This document shows, in pieces, positions 16,581-24,118 of a DNA stretch of 45,904 nucleotides; the first letter of the stretch is position 1, and every line of letters begins with the position of its first letter. The position numbers were made by a program, and so were the translations under genes. Under the pieces are notes generated by a model that was not told where the DNA came from, did not search any database, and worked only from the letters and a program-made list of their open reading frames with translations. Source of the stretch: Phycisphaerales bacterium (GTDB taxonomy: Bacteria > Planctomycetota > Phycisphaerae > Phycisphaerales > UBA1924); the NCBI GenBank assembly GCA_029260535.1, contig JAJDDA010000230.1, forward strand, positions 1 through 45,904, written 5' to 3'.

Positions 16581-18026
16581 ATGAAGAACACCATTGCCTG
16601 CTCGCTTCTTGCGGGCGCTACTGCGCTCGCCGGTGCTGGCGCTCATCTCACAACCCCGACAGCCCCGATCGTGCAGGAGGTCTCGCAGACCGCAATGACC
16701 GGCGCTGAATGCACCGAGGGACACGTCGCCAGCGCGCTCTTTGCGCCGGGGACCGATCCCAAGGTCGTCGAGCGGGTCTCGCTCGCGATCCAGAACCTGA
16801 GCGATACGCAGCGCTTCGAGACCACCGGTCGTTGGCCCGGCGCCAGCGGCGAGCCGGTCAACCTGACGTACAGCTTCCCCTCAGATGGGCTGAGCATCCC
16901 CAACGGCATCGGTGAAGGGACTAATCCCAACACGCTTCACGCCACGCTCAACGCGAGATTCGGCTCCGAACCGGTCTGGCAGGCGCTCTTCGTGCAGATC
17001 TTCGATGACTGGGCTGCCGCGACCGGGAACACGTACACCCTGGTGTCCGACGACGACGCCGCGTTCTTCAATTCCCCCGGTCCTCTGAACGGCGGATCGG
17101 GTCGAGGTGATGTCCGCATCGTCGCGAAGCCGATGGACGGCGGCAGCGGTGTCCTTGCTTACAACTTCTTCCCCGGCGCGACCGGCGGCGAGATGGTCCT
17201 CGACAGCGCCGAGTTCTGGAACTCCGGTGGCGGCACCTTCCGGTTCTTCCGCAACACCCTCGCTCACGAGCACGGGCACGGCCTCGGCATCCTTCATGTT
17301 TGCCCCATCCAGCAGACCAAGCTGATGGAGCCGTTCCTCACCACCGCGTTCGACGGTATCCAGCACGATGACATCCGGGCGGCGCAGTTCCTCTACGGCG
17401 ACCGGTTGGAGCCGAACCAGAACTCCGGGGAGGCGACAGATCTGGGCGTGTTCTCTGCGGACGGTGGCGGTGGCTTTGATGATCTGTGCATCCGGAACAA
17501 TGGCGATGACGACGTCTTCGCGGTTGAGCTGACCAACTCCGGGACGATCAGCGCGACGGCTTCGCCGTTCGGTTTCTCGTACTCATCAGGTCCGCAGACT
17601 CAGGCGTGCAACTCCGGGACAGCCATCAACTCGATGGCGACCGGCGACCTGGTCCTCGAGGTGCTCGACACCGACGGTTCAACGGTTCTTGCCACGGCCG
17701 ACGCAACCGCTGCGGGCAGCGCTGAATCGCTCGCCGGTGTCGTCGCCCCCGCTGCCGGGACGTACTACATCCGCGTGCAGGGCGCGTTCGGGTTCGTCGG
17801 CAACACGCAGACGTACGACATGGACTTCAGCGTGACCGTTGACGAGGTGCTGGCGTGCATCGCAGACCTCAACAACGACGGCGTTGTTGACACGGCTGAC
17901 CTCGGCATCCTGATCGGTGTGTTCGGGACGAACTCGCCCCTCGCTGATCTCAACGATGACAACATCGTTGACACGGCTGACCTTGGCATCCTGATCGGTG
18001 TCTTCGGGACGTGCACCACCGAGTAA
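16581..18026 (+). CDS. Secreted M10 (matrixin-like) metalloprotease, tandem paralogue
   Basis: A 481-residue protein colinear with its upstream neighbour, starting 76 bases after it. A signal peptide covers about residues 1-21. The zinc motif is H229-E230-x-G-H233-x-x-G-x-x-H239, with a Met-turn near M249 and the Q-H-D-D-I-R ending. The PPC-like domain (for example N-N-G-D-D-D-V-F-A-V-E-L and A-A-G-T-Y-Y-I-R-V) and the two C-terminal dockerin-like loops are also shared. Shared landmarks include F-A-P-G-T-D-P-K-V-V-E-R-V-S in the N-terminal region. The pair is a tandem duplication. No terminator is seen between them, so they may be cotranscribed; a strong terminator follows this gene. Natural substrates are unknown. 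Confidence 0.9.
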   Translation: MKNTIACSLLAGATALAGAGAHLTTPTAPIVQEVSQTAMTGAECTEGHVASALFAPGTDPKVVERVSLAIQNLSDTQRFETTGRWPGASGEPVNLTYSFPSDGLSIPNGIGEGTNPNTLHATLNARFGSEPVWQALFVQIFDDWAAATGNTYTLVSDDDAAFFNSPGPLNGGSGRGDVRIVAKPMDGGSGVLAYNFFPGATGGEMVLDSAEFWNSGGGTFRFFRNTLAHEHGHGLGILHVCPIQQTKLMEPFLTTAFDGIQHDDIRAAQFLYGDRLEPNQNSGEATDLGVFSADGGGGFDDLCIRNNGDDDVFAVELTNSGTISATASPFGFSYSSGPQTQACNSGTAINSMATGDLVLEVLDTDGSTVLATADATAAGSAESLAGVVAPAAGTYYIRVQGAFGFVGNTQTYDMDFSVTVDEVLACIADLNNDGVVDTADLGILIGVFGTNSPLADLNDDNIVDTADLGILIGVFGTCTTE

Positions 18027-18058
18027 TCGGTCGTGCGGCAATCTTGTGATTTGTTGAA

Positions 18059-18089
18059 CGCCCGACGGATTCCCGTCGGGCGTTTTTTT
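18059..18089 (+). terminator. Rho-independent terminator after the protease pair
   Basis: A perfect 10-bp stem, CGCCCGACGG (18059-18068) pairing with CCGTCGGGCG (18073-18082), has a four-base loop and is followed by seven T (18083-18089). The T-run overlaps the stop codon of the convergent gene. Confidence 0.9.
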
Positions 18090-19068
18090 AATCGTCGTCC
18101 GCCATGACATCCAGCGTGAAGACGACCATCCAGTGGTCCGACCATCGTTCCTTGAAATCGGTTTCGTCGAGACCCCTGGCGCGGGTGTACCTGTCGAAGA
18201 AGACGCCGAAGCCGGGCGATGCGAATTCCGGTTGATCCGCCGGGACGAGGATGCGATCGAGCGAAGAGCCTCGCCAGTAGGTAACGGCGTCGGAGTCGTT
18301 GAGATCGAGCAGGCCAGCGCGCTCGAAGGCCTGAATGGATTCATCGCTGGTGCTCTGGCTGTTGGTGTCACCGATGACGAGGATGTCGTGATCAGAGAAC
18401 CTGGACGCCACGCGCGGGAGCGCCGCGGCGAGCACGCCGGCTTCTTCGGCGCGATGGACAGCGAAGCCGCCGCCGTAGTCGCTCTTCATGTGGATCGGGA
18501 TGATGACGAAGTCGGTCGCGCCCTCGCCAGCCGAGAAGTGCAGCGCCCGGGGTGGCCGCGCCCAGACCCTTTTATCTTGCGCGCTGGTAATGCGGTCGAT
18601 GGGGACGGCGTAGCCGTTGGGGGAGTTGAGTAGCGTGACTGATTCGGCATCCCACAGCACCCCGGCGTTCTGGTTGCTCGACGAAGACGGGAACACCACG
18701 TGCCACCAGTCGCCGCCGTGCTCTGAGTCGAGGATCTCGCACGCCCGGTTGAGAGCGGCGTTGGTCGGCGACCCGTCGGCGGCGTTCGCCGCGACCTCCT
18801 GCAGCGCGAGGACACGGACGCCCGACGCGGCGATGTAGTCGGCGAGATCCTCAGGGGATTGCCGGATCCCCTTCGCCGGCCCCGACCGGCGGTTGGGCTG
18901 CCCGAGCCATTCGATGTTCCAGGAGCCGATGCGGAGGGATTCGGCGGGCTCGGTCGGGTGCTCAGGCGCCGGAACTGGCGGGGGTGATGTTCTCGGCCAG
19001 TTGACCGTGACAACAACCACGATGAGCAAGGCCAGCGCCAGGAATATTCTGTTCCGATCGGTCTTCAT
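18088..19068 (-). CDS. Endonuclease/exonuclease/phosphatase-family protein, membrane-anchored or exported
   Basis: A 326-residue protein with an N-terminal hydrophobic segment (residues about 8-23) and a Pro-rich linker, then a complete EEP-fold catalytic domain. The family landmarks appear in order: I-G-S-W-N-I-E-W-L-G (Asn for metal), A-L-Q-E-V (catalytic Glu), I-P-I-H-M-K-S, V-I-G-D-T-N-S (Asp/Asn pair), S-L-D-R-I-L and S-D-H-W-M-V (final Asp-His). This superfamily includes Mg-dependent nucleases and phosphodiesterases; the exact substrate cannot be read from sequence. The W-N-I-E-W-L-G form is common in secreted nuclease-like members. It probably acts in the periplasm or outside the cell. 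It converges with the protease operon and is divergent from crcB. Confidence 0.88.
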   Translation of the reverse strand: MKTDRNRIFLALALLIVVVVTVNWPRTSPPPVPAPEHPTEPAESLRIGSWNIEWLGQPNRRSGPAKGIRQSPEDLADYIAASGVRVLALQEVAANAADGSPTNAALNRACEILDSEHGGDWWHVVFPSSSSNQNAGVLWDAESVTLLNSPNGYAVPIDRITSAQDKRVWARPPRALHFSAGEGATDFVIIPIHMKSDYGGGFAVHRAEEAGVLAAALPRVASRFSDHDILVIGDTNSQSTSDESIQAFERAGLLDLNDSDAVTYWRGSSLDRILVPADQPEFASPGFGVFFDRYTRARGLDETDFKERWSDHWMVVFTLDVMADDD

Positions 19069-19130
19069 CGAGGCACGATGACGGCTCGGATCGCGTCGTG
19101 CAATCGTCGGCGGTAGTCTGATCTTTATAG

Positions 19131-19538
19131 ATGCTTACCAAAATCACCCTTATCGCGATCGGTGGGGGGTTCGGGGCGGTTGCCCGGTTCCTCCTTGCCG
19201 CTTGGGCCATCCGGATGTGGCCCAACTTCCCCAGCGGGACGCTCGCGGTGAATCTGCTCGGGTGTCTGCTGATCGGGATCGCGATGCCCTTCTTCGCCGG
19301 TCATGAGCCCCGATTCCGCGAGGAATGGCGGCTGCTGCTGATCATCGGGTTCCTGGGGGCCTTTACCACCTTCTCGACCTTCGCCTACGAGACGTTCGTT
19401 GAGGGCGACGCCGGGCAGTTTGGGAAGGCCTTGGCCAACATCGGGATCAGCGTTGTCGGAGGGCTGACGCTGGTCTGGATCGGGTATCGGCTGACGGATC
19501 GCCTCCTGGGCATGTCCGGTGGGCTGAGCGGGGGATAA
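19131..19538 (+). CDS. crcB: Fluoride exporter CrcB/FluC
   Basis: A 135-residue protein with four hydrophobic helices, the normal size for FluC fluoride channels, which act as antiparallel dimers to expel fluoride. The three family signatures are intact: G-G-G-F-G-A-V-A-R-F near residue 11, P-S-G-T-L-A-V-N-L-L-G near 34, and G-F-L-G-A-F-T-T-F-S-T-F near 73. The T-T-F-S-T-F segment holds the phenylalanines that line the pore. It starts 62 bases from the divergent nuclease gene. No crcB-motif fluoride riboswitch was recognised in that short leader, so control by fluoride is not evident here. Confidence 0.95.
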   Translation: MLTKITLIAIGGGFGAVARFLLAAWAIRMWPNFPSGTLAVNLLGCLLIGIAMPFFAGHEPRFREEWRLLLIIGFLGAFTTFSTFAYETFVEGDAGQFGKALANIGISVVGGLTLVWIGYRLTDRLLGMSGGLSGG

Positions 19539-19579
19539 AATGGGGACGGTTTGGGGCTGTTTCCCGGTGCGGGGAGCCC

Positions 19580-19607
19580 TTGAACCGCTGATCCCGCTGG
19601 CTACACT
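19580..19607 (+). promoter_or_regulatory. Candidate promoter for rpsL-rpsG
   Basis: TTGAAC at 19580-19585 and TACACT at 19602-19607 each match four of six sigma70 consensus bases with 16-base spacing. They lie about 110 bases before the rpsL start, giving a leader typical of ribosomal protein operons. Confidence 0.4.
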
Positions 19608-19716
19608 ACTCGGCCCATCGCCGGACTCCGGCGGTGGTATCAAATGATGGATCAATGGCCGGTGGGGCCGATCCTGTTTTCTCAGACCGGTTTTTGACTC
19701 TTTGAAGAGGCCTGCA

Positions 19717-20088
19717 GTGCCCACAATCAACCAGCTCATCCGCAAGCCACGCCGCCCCCCGTTCGCGAAGTCGAAGGTGCGCGATATCGAACACTGCCCG
19801 CAGAAGAGTGGCGTCTGTCTTCAGGTGAAGACGGTTACCCCGAAGAAGCCGAACTCCGCGCTCCGGAAGGTCGCTCGTGTGCGTCTGTCCAACGGCAAGG
19901 AAGTCACTGCATACATCGGCGGCGAGGGTCACAACCTGCAGGAGCACTCCATCGTGCTCGTTCGCGGAGGCCGCGTGCCTGACCTTCCCGGTGTGCGTTA
20001 CCACGTCGTCCGCGGCTCGCTCGATTGCCTCGGCGTTGACGGTCGCAAGCAGGGTCGCTCGAAGTACGGCGTCAAGCGCGGCAAGTAA
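19717..20088 (+). CDS. rpsL: 30S ribosomal protein S12
   Basis: A 123-residue protein starting at GTG 19717, six bases after a GAAGAGG ribosome-binding site. The sequence [10 protein letters not shown] and the core [15 protein letters not shown] are diagnostic of S12. It also has the [11 protein letters not shown] segment and the [15 protein letters not shown] loop near the decoding centre. The wild-type-like lysines of K-K-P-N-S and R-V-P-D-L-P (the sites of streptomycin resistance changes in other bacteria) are present. It is followed by rpsG after 131 bases, the first half of the classic str operon. Confidence 0.98.
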   Translation: MPTINQLIRKPRRPPFAKSKVRDIEHCPQKSGVCLQVKTVTPKKPNSALRKVARVRLSNGKEVTAYIGGEGHNLQEHSIVLVRGGRVPDLPGVRYHVVRGSLDCLGVDGRKQGRSKYGVKRGK

Positions 20089-20219
20089 GACAACTTATCT
20101 CCTTGTGAATGTCACAAGGTTTTCGGCAAGTAATCTCGGGACGTCTGCCCATGACCCCGGGGTGAACAAACGGCGCTGGTTTCACGACCGGCGCAGATGA
20201 GCCACAAAGGAGCATCACC

Positions 20220-20714
20220 ATGGCAGGGCGCATTACCAAGTCGGAGCAGCAACTCCGCCCCGATTCACGATTCAACGACCTGGTCCTCGCAAAGTTCATC
20301 AACTGCGTGATGCTCGACGGGAAGAAGACCCGCGCGACGCGCGTGATGTACGACGCGATGGACGAGATCGAGTCTCGCCTCAAGAAGGAAGAGAACGAGA
20401 ACGCCCCGGAGAGCGCCCTGGCGGTCTTCCTGATGGCGATCGAGAACGTCAAGCCGCAGGTCGAGGTCCGCTCCAAGCGGATCGGCGGCGCCAACTACCA
20501 GGTCCCGATGCAGGTCCCGCGCAAGCGGCAGCAGTCGCTCGCGTTCCGCTGGATCATCAACGCTGCCCGCGGCGAGAAGGGGCGTCCGATGTCCCGCAGG
20601 CTCGCTGACGAGATCTACAACGCCGCTCGTGGCGAGGGCAAGGCCATGACCATCCGCGAGCAGACGCTCCGCATGGCCGAGGCGAACAAGGCGTTCGCGC
20701 ACTTCGCGCGCTGA
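20220..20714 (+). CDS. rpsG: 30S ribosomal protein S7
   Basis: A 164-residue protein, slightly longer than the usual ~156. The S7 landmarks are present: F-I-N-C-V-M-L-D-G-K-K near residue 25, then R-S-K-R-I-G-G-A-N-Y-Q-V-P, R-W-I-I-N-A-A-R and a basic C-terminal helix ending F-A-H-F-A-R. S7 binds the 3' major domain of 16S rRNA and initiates assembly of the head of the small subunit. An aaaggag element lies just before the ATG. An acidic insert (K-K-E-E-N-E-N-A-P-E) accounts for part of the extra length. fusA and tuf, which often follow, are absent; a terminator comes directly after. Confidence 0.98.
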   Translation: MAGRITKSEQQLRPDSRFNDLVLAKFINCVMLDGKKTRATRVMYDAMDEIESRLKKEENENAPESALAVFLMAIENVKPQVEVRSKRIGGANYQVPMQVPRKRQQSLAFRWIINAARGEKGRPMSRRLADEIYNAARGEGKAMTIREQTLRMAEANKAFAHFAR

Positions 20715-20740
20715 TCAGTCGACATCAATTGATTTGTTTG

Positions 20741-20770
20741 CAAGGCCCGGTGATTCACCGGGCCTTGTTT
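20741..20770 (+). terminator. Rho-independent terminator after rpsG
   Basis: A 12-bp perfect stem (20741-20752 with 20756-20767) and three-base loop, rich in G/C and ending CCTTG, is followed by tttattt. It closes the rpsL-rpsG transcript, showing that the operon stops after two genes. Confidence 0.85.
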
Positions 20771-20879
20771 ATTTGAAGGCGGTTGTGGTTGCGCCGGATC
20801 CCGGGATTCGCGGGGCCTTATCCCAGGCGTGGGAGCATTCGGTACACTGCGGTGTCCGTAATTGCCTGAGGAGCCGATC

Positions 20880-21281
20880 ATGTCCAACCGACAGACCGTC
20901 ACGTCCGGAACCGTGTGGGAATCGAAGATCGCGTATTCGCGCGCGATCCGGATCGACCGCCACATCCGTGTTGCCGGGACCACCGCCGCCGATGAGACCG
21001 GGCACGTCGTCGGGCACGGCGACGCCTACACGCAGGCGAAGTATGTTTTTCACAAGATCCAGAAGGCGCTCGAGGAACTGGGCGCGAGCATGGACGATGT
21101 GGTGCGCACACGGATGTACCTGACCAACATCGACGACTGGACCAAGGTGGGTGAAGCGCACGGCGAGTTCTTCCACACCGCGCGTCCAGCGGCGACGATC
21201 ATCGAGGTCAGCCGGCTGATCGTGTCGGACGCGGTGGTCGAGATCGAAGCGGAGGCGGTGCTGCCGCCTGATGCGGAATAG
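20880..21281 (+). CDS. RidA/YjgF-superfamily protein lacking the catalytic arginine
   Basis: A 133-residue protein, the normal size for the trimeric RidA/YjgF superfamily. GAGGAG lies just before the ATG at 20880. Family features include H-I-R-V-A-G-T-T near residue 31, a Q-A-K-Y-V-F-H-K-I-Q-K-A-L helix, V-V-R-T-R-M-Y-L-T-N-I-D-D-W, and the C-terminal strand I-E-A-E-A-V-L. In true RidA enamine/imine deaminases the segment is F-P-A-R-S-C-V-E-V, whose Arg is catalytic. Here it reads R-P-A-A-T-I-I-E-V, with Ala in place of that Arg. It therefore probably belongs to another Rid subgroup without RidA deaminase activity. It is single-gene, after the rpsG terminator. Confidence 0.88.
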   Translation: MSNRQTVTSGTVWESKIAYSRAIRIDRHIRVAGTTAADETGHVVGHGDAYTQAKYVFHKIQKALEELGASMDDVVRTRMYLTNIDDWTKVGEAHGEFFHTARPAATIIEVSRLIVSDAVVEIEAEAVLPPDAE

Positions 21282-21293
21282 GTCTCGATTTGT

Positions 21294-21674
21294 TTACCGG
21301 CCTCTTCGCAGCAGGAACGAGTGATCATTCGATGCCCATGGTCTGACGACCTCCCAGCCCTGCAATCCGAGTGTTGCCAGGTGCTCGATCTCAACCGGGC
21401 GCACGAGGCGGAGTTTCGGTTCACCGTTGATCCGTTCCGGGTTGCGGATCTCGGGGCCTTCCATAAAGAACGAGCCGGTGTTGGTGAAGACGACCGCGTC
21501 CTGCGCCCTGAACTGGATGACCGCGTACTCCCACGTGTTGGGAATGCCCTGGTTCGCCTGCGCTGAAGGGCGCCAGATCGAAGCGATCACCACGATCGCG
21601 AGCATCCCGATCCAGACCGGGCCCCACTGCCGAGGGTTTGTTCTGGCGCTGAATCGGCTTTGCTGGTGTGTCAT
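21294..21674 (-). CDS. Small DUF4177-like protein with N-terminal membrane segment
   Basis: A 126-residue protein with GGAG before its ATG. A basic N-terminus is followed by one hydrophobic segment (W-I-G-M-L-A-I-V-V-I-A-S-I, about residues 21-33) that could be a signal anchor or signal peptide. The remaining domain has the pattern W-E-Y-A-V-I-Q-F ... L-A-T-L-G-L-Q-G-W-E-V-V ... F-L-L-R-R. That arrangement (W-E-Y strand, L-N/A-x-L-G-x-x-G-W-E-x-V helix-strand, closing strand with basic residues) is that of DUF4177, a small fold of unknown function. The match is by eye. The gene is divergent from the repeat protein at 21834 and convergent with the RidA-like gene. Confidence 0.65.
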   Translation of the reverse strand: MTHQQSRFSARTNPRQWGPVWIGMLAIVVIASIWRPSAQANQGIPNTWEYAVIQFRAQDAVVFTNTGSFFMEGPEIRNPERINGEPKLRLVRPVEIEHLATLGLQGWEVVRPWASNDHSFLLRRGR

Positions 21675-21833
21675 GGCTTGCTCTCCGGGGGTGTGTTGGC
21701 GTGTCCTGGTGGTGGGAACGGAATTTTCTTGGAATCTGGCGAGCTCTCTTTATACTGCAACAAGCGGTCAAACCGACGGGATCCTTGCACGGGGCCTGTC
21801 GGCGGGGGAGAGCCGCTGAGGAGTCGATCCCCG

Positions 21834-23474
21834 ATGACATACCTGAATAGACGCTTTGCTGCCGCTGTGGTTTCGTCGCTCGTGGTCGCTGGCGGCGCGA
21901 ACGCCGGCTTCCAAACGATCGCGCTGCTCGGGCAAGACGCGCCCGAAACGGGCGGCGCGACGTATGGCAACCTGCTCGGGGGCATATCGGTTGATGAATC
22001 GGGCGACGTTACGTTCTGGTCAACGCTCAACGGTGTGCCGAGCGGGACCAATACCGCCGCGTTCCGCAGCGTTGATGGTGTGATCCAGAAGATCATGCAA
22101 GAGGGCGACGAGGCCCCCGGGATGCCGGGCAAGACGTTCAGGCAGATCGGCGGCCCCAACTACAGCGCGTCGGGTGCGCTGGCGATCAACCTCCGCCTCG
22201 ATTTCAACAACGAGGGTGTGGACTTTGAAAACGACTGGGGCCTGTGGGCCGATATGGGTTCGGGGCTCGAGCAGATCGCGCAGGAAGGCTCGGCCGCGCC
22301 TGAAACAGGTGGTGCGCTGTTTGATCGCCCGGGCGATCCGATCCTGAGTCCGGGTGGTGACCTCGCGTTCGTTGCTCGGCTCAAGAACGAGGGCAAAGTG
22401 AACGCGGACAACGACAGCGCGCTGTGGCGGAAAGTCAGCGGCGGATCACTGGAGTTGCTTGCACGAGAGGGCATGCTCTCGCCCGGGATCGAGGGCGGCG
22501 AGTTCCAGTTCGTGAGCACGCCGAGCATCAACTCGAGCGCCGTCACCGCGTTCTCCGGGTCGGTGCGGAGCGTCATGGGAGAAGCCCGGGGTGGGATCGA
22601 TTTCTCGAACAACTCCGGCATCTGGGTTGCCGACACGGCCGGGAAGATGGAACTCGTCCTCCGCGCCGGCGAGCCGGCCGTCGGTGTCGAGGGTTTCGTC
22701 ATCGACGGGTTTACACAGAGGCCCCTCATCAATGAGTCGGGCAACCTCGCGGTCATGGCGAGCATGACCGATCCCAACGCTGAGGCCCGCGGTTTCGGCG
22801 ATTCCGGGGTCTGGGTCTCGTCCGAAGGGGAGTTTGAAAAGATCGCATCGACGCGGGACATCGCGCCCGGCGCTGGCGGTGTGCAGTACCGGTCGTTCCT
22901 CTGGTCCGCGTTCAACGATAAGGGTGAAGTCGCGTTCGGCGCCTACCTCGACGATCCGGTCGGGGCTCGGGGTTCCGAGCTTCCCGAGGGGCTCTGGAAA
23001 CACACGAGCGACGGGATTGAGACGATCGCCATCACCGGTGATACAGCGCCCGGCGCCGACGACGCCAGGTTCGCTTCGCTTGCATCTCCGGTGATGAACA
23101 ACCGGGGTGATGTGGTCTTTCGGGCACAACTGGCGATCGAGGGTGATGTGACGTTCGACAATGGTTCCGGGATCTGGGCGTATGTCGCGCCGGGTGAGGG
23201 CCGGGGCGCTGGGATGCTGATGAAGGTCGCGCGCGCGGGGGACAACTTTGAAGTGGGTCCCGGCGATACCCGCGTGATCAGATCCGTTGATGTGCAGGGC
23301 TCCGGGGTGGAATCATTCGAGCCGACACCTGCGCTGAACGACTCGGGGCAGCTGGCGATCCGGCTGAGTTTCACAGACGGCTCGGTGGGTGTGTTCCTGT
23401 TCCAGGTTCCGACTCCGGGGAGTGGATCGGTTCTGATCCTTGTGGCTATGACGGCGATTCGCCGCCGGCGCTAG
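21834..23474 (+). CDS. Secreted NxxGxxAF-repeat protein with C-terminal sorting-like tail
   Basis: About 546 residues starting M-T-Y-L-N-R-R, with GAGGAG upstream; longer in-frame starts read through the promoter region. A signal peptide ends A-N-A near residue 24. At least eight repeats of roughly 60 residues share a core such as I-N-E-S-G-N-L-A-V, F-N-D-K-G-E-V-A-F-G, M-N-N-R-G-D-V-V-F and L-N-D-S-G-Q-L-A-I, interleaved with G-D-x-A-P-G. This NxxGxxAF-type repeat suggests a beta-propeller-like surface protein. The C-terminus has P-T-P-G-S-G-S, a short hydrophobic stretch and R-R-R-R, resembling PEP-CTERM-type sorting signals seen in this lineage. Function is unknown. It overlaps the convergent PadR gene by 29 bases. 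Confidence 0.78.
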   Translation: MTYLNRRFAAAVVSSLVVAGGANAGFQTIALLGQDAPETGGATYGNLLGGISVDESGDVTFWSTLNGVPSGTNTAAFRSVDGVIQKIMQEGDEAPGMPGKTFRQIGGPNYSASGALAINLRLDFNNEGVDFENDWGLWADMGSGLEQIAQEGSAAPETGGALFDRPGDPILSPGGDLAFVARLKNEGKVNADNDSALWRKVSGGSLELLAREGMLSPGIEGGEFQFVSTPSINSSAVTAFSGSVRSVMGEARGGIDFSNNSGIWVADTAGKMELVLRAGEPAVGVEGFVIDGFTQRPLINESGNLAVMASMTDPNAEARGFGDSGVWVSSEGEFEKIASTRDIAPGAGGVQYRSFLWSAFNDKGEVAFGAYLDDPVGARGSELPEGLWKHTSDGIETIAITGDTAPGADDARFASLASPVMNNRGDVVFRAQLAIEGDVTFDNGSGIWAYVAPGEGRGAGMLMKVARAGDNFEVGPGDTRVIRSVDVQGSGVESFEPTPALNDSGQLAIRLSFTDGSVGVFLFQVPTPGSGSVLILVAMTAIRRRR

Positions 23475-24021
23475 TTTTTTCGAACATCGCGTTCCTGATT
23501 TCGCGGATCCACTTGATGCGTGCGCGCACGGTGTGCAGGCCGCCCCTTGCGGCGTGGTAGTCGATCAGATCACCGGTCTGCTGATGATTCTTGCAGTGGC
23601 GCTCGATGATTTGTTTCTGCTCGGTCAGCGCCAACTCCGCGTTGTCGAGGAATGTTCGCCGCTTCGATGCGGTGAGCGCCGAGAGGAAGTGCAGGCGGAC
23701 GCGGATCGGGTCGTAGTCGCTGGCTTCATCGCGGCCCATCGGGGAGTTCAACCAGTCGATCAGGCGCCATTTGCCGGCAGGGGTCAGGCGGTAGGCTCGG
23801 CTCGCTCGCTTGCCGGTCGCTTGGGAGGCCGAGGCGACGAGGCGCCTGGCTTCGAGGCGGGCGAGCAGCGGGTAGATCGCTCCGGCACTCCCGCTGAAGA
23901 TGGTCGAGGGCGAATCGAGGAACTCCTTGCGGATCCGGTAGGGGGTCACCGGCCCCAGGCGGTGGATGACGCCGAGCGCGGCGAGCTCGAGATCGCTCAG
24001 CTTTGGTGTGTTGACCGGCAT
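23446..24021 (-). CDS. PadR-family transcriptional regulator
   Basis: A 191-residue protein from the ATG at 24021 (M-P-V-N-T-P-K-L-S-D); a start at 24069 is also possible. The N-terminal winged helix is clear: L-S-D-L-E-L-A-A-L-G-V-I, Y-R-I-R-K-E-F, G-A-I-Y-P-L-L-A-R-L-E-A-R-R-L-V and S-R-A-Y-R-L-T-P-A-G-K. These are the PadR hallmarks. The C-terminal half is helical, as in class 1 PadR dimerisation domains. It is divergent from the aspartic-protease-like gene, and the shared control region holds a perfect 23-base palindrome, so it probably represses both genes. The ligand is unknown. Confidence 0.9.
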   Translation of the reverse strand: MPVNTPKLSDLELAALGVIHRLGPVTPYRIRKEFLDSPSTIFSGSAGAIYPLLARLEARRLVASASQATGKRASRAYRLTPAGKWRLIDWLNSPMGRDEASDYDPIRVRLHFLSALTASKRRTFLDNAELALTEQKQIIERHCKNHQQTGDLIDYHAARGGLHTVRARIKWIREIRNAMFEKTSAGGESPS

Positions 24022-24074
24022 GCGGAAAGAACCCCTGGGTTTCTCGCCTGATGCAACCTCGGGGCGCATCAGGG

Positions 24075-24097
24075 ATATAGTACGAATCGTACTATAT
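24075..24097. promoter_or_regulatory. Perfect palindrome, probable PadR operator
   Basis: ATATAGTACGA, one central base, then TCGTACTATAT forms an uninterrupted 11+1+11 inverted repeat. It lies between the divergent PadR gene and the secreted protease-like gene, 22 bases before the ATG at 24119. The outer arms are A/T-rich and could include a -10 element in both directions, so a bound dimer would block both promoters. Confidence 0.75.
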
Positions 24098-24118
24098 GGC
24101 CTTAACAGGAGACCCGCC

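Noticed and set aside
19069-19130. Fluoride riboswitch before crcB
   Set aside because: The 62-base leader does not contain the conserved crcB-motif elements, and it is too short for the full aptamer plus expression platform.
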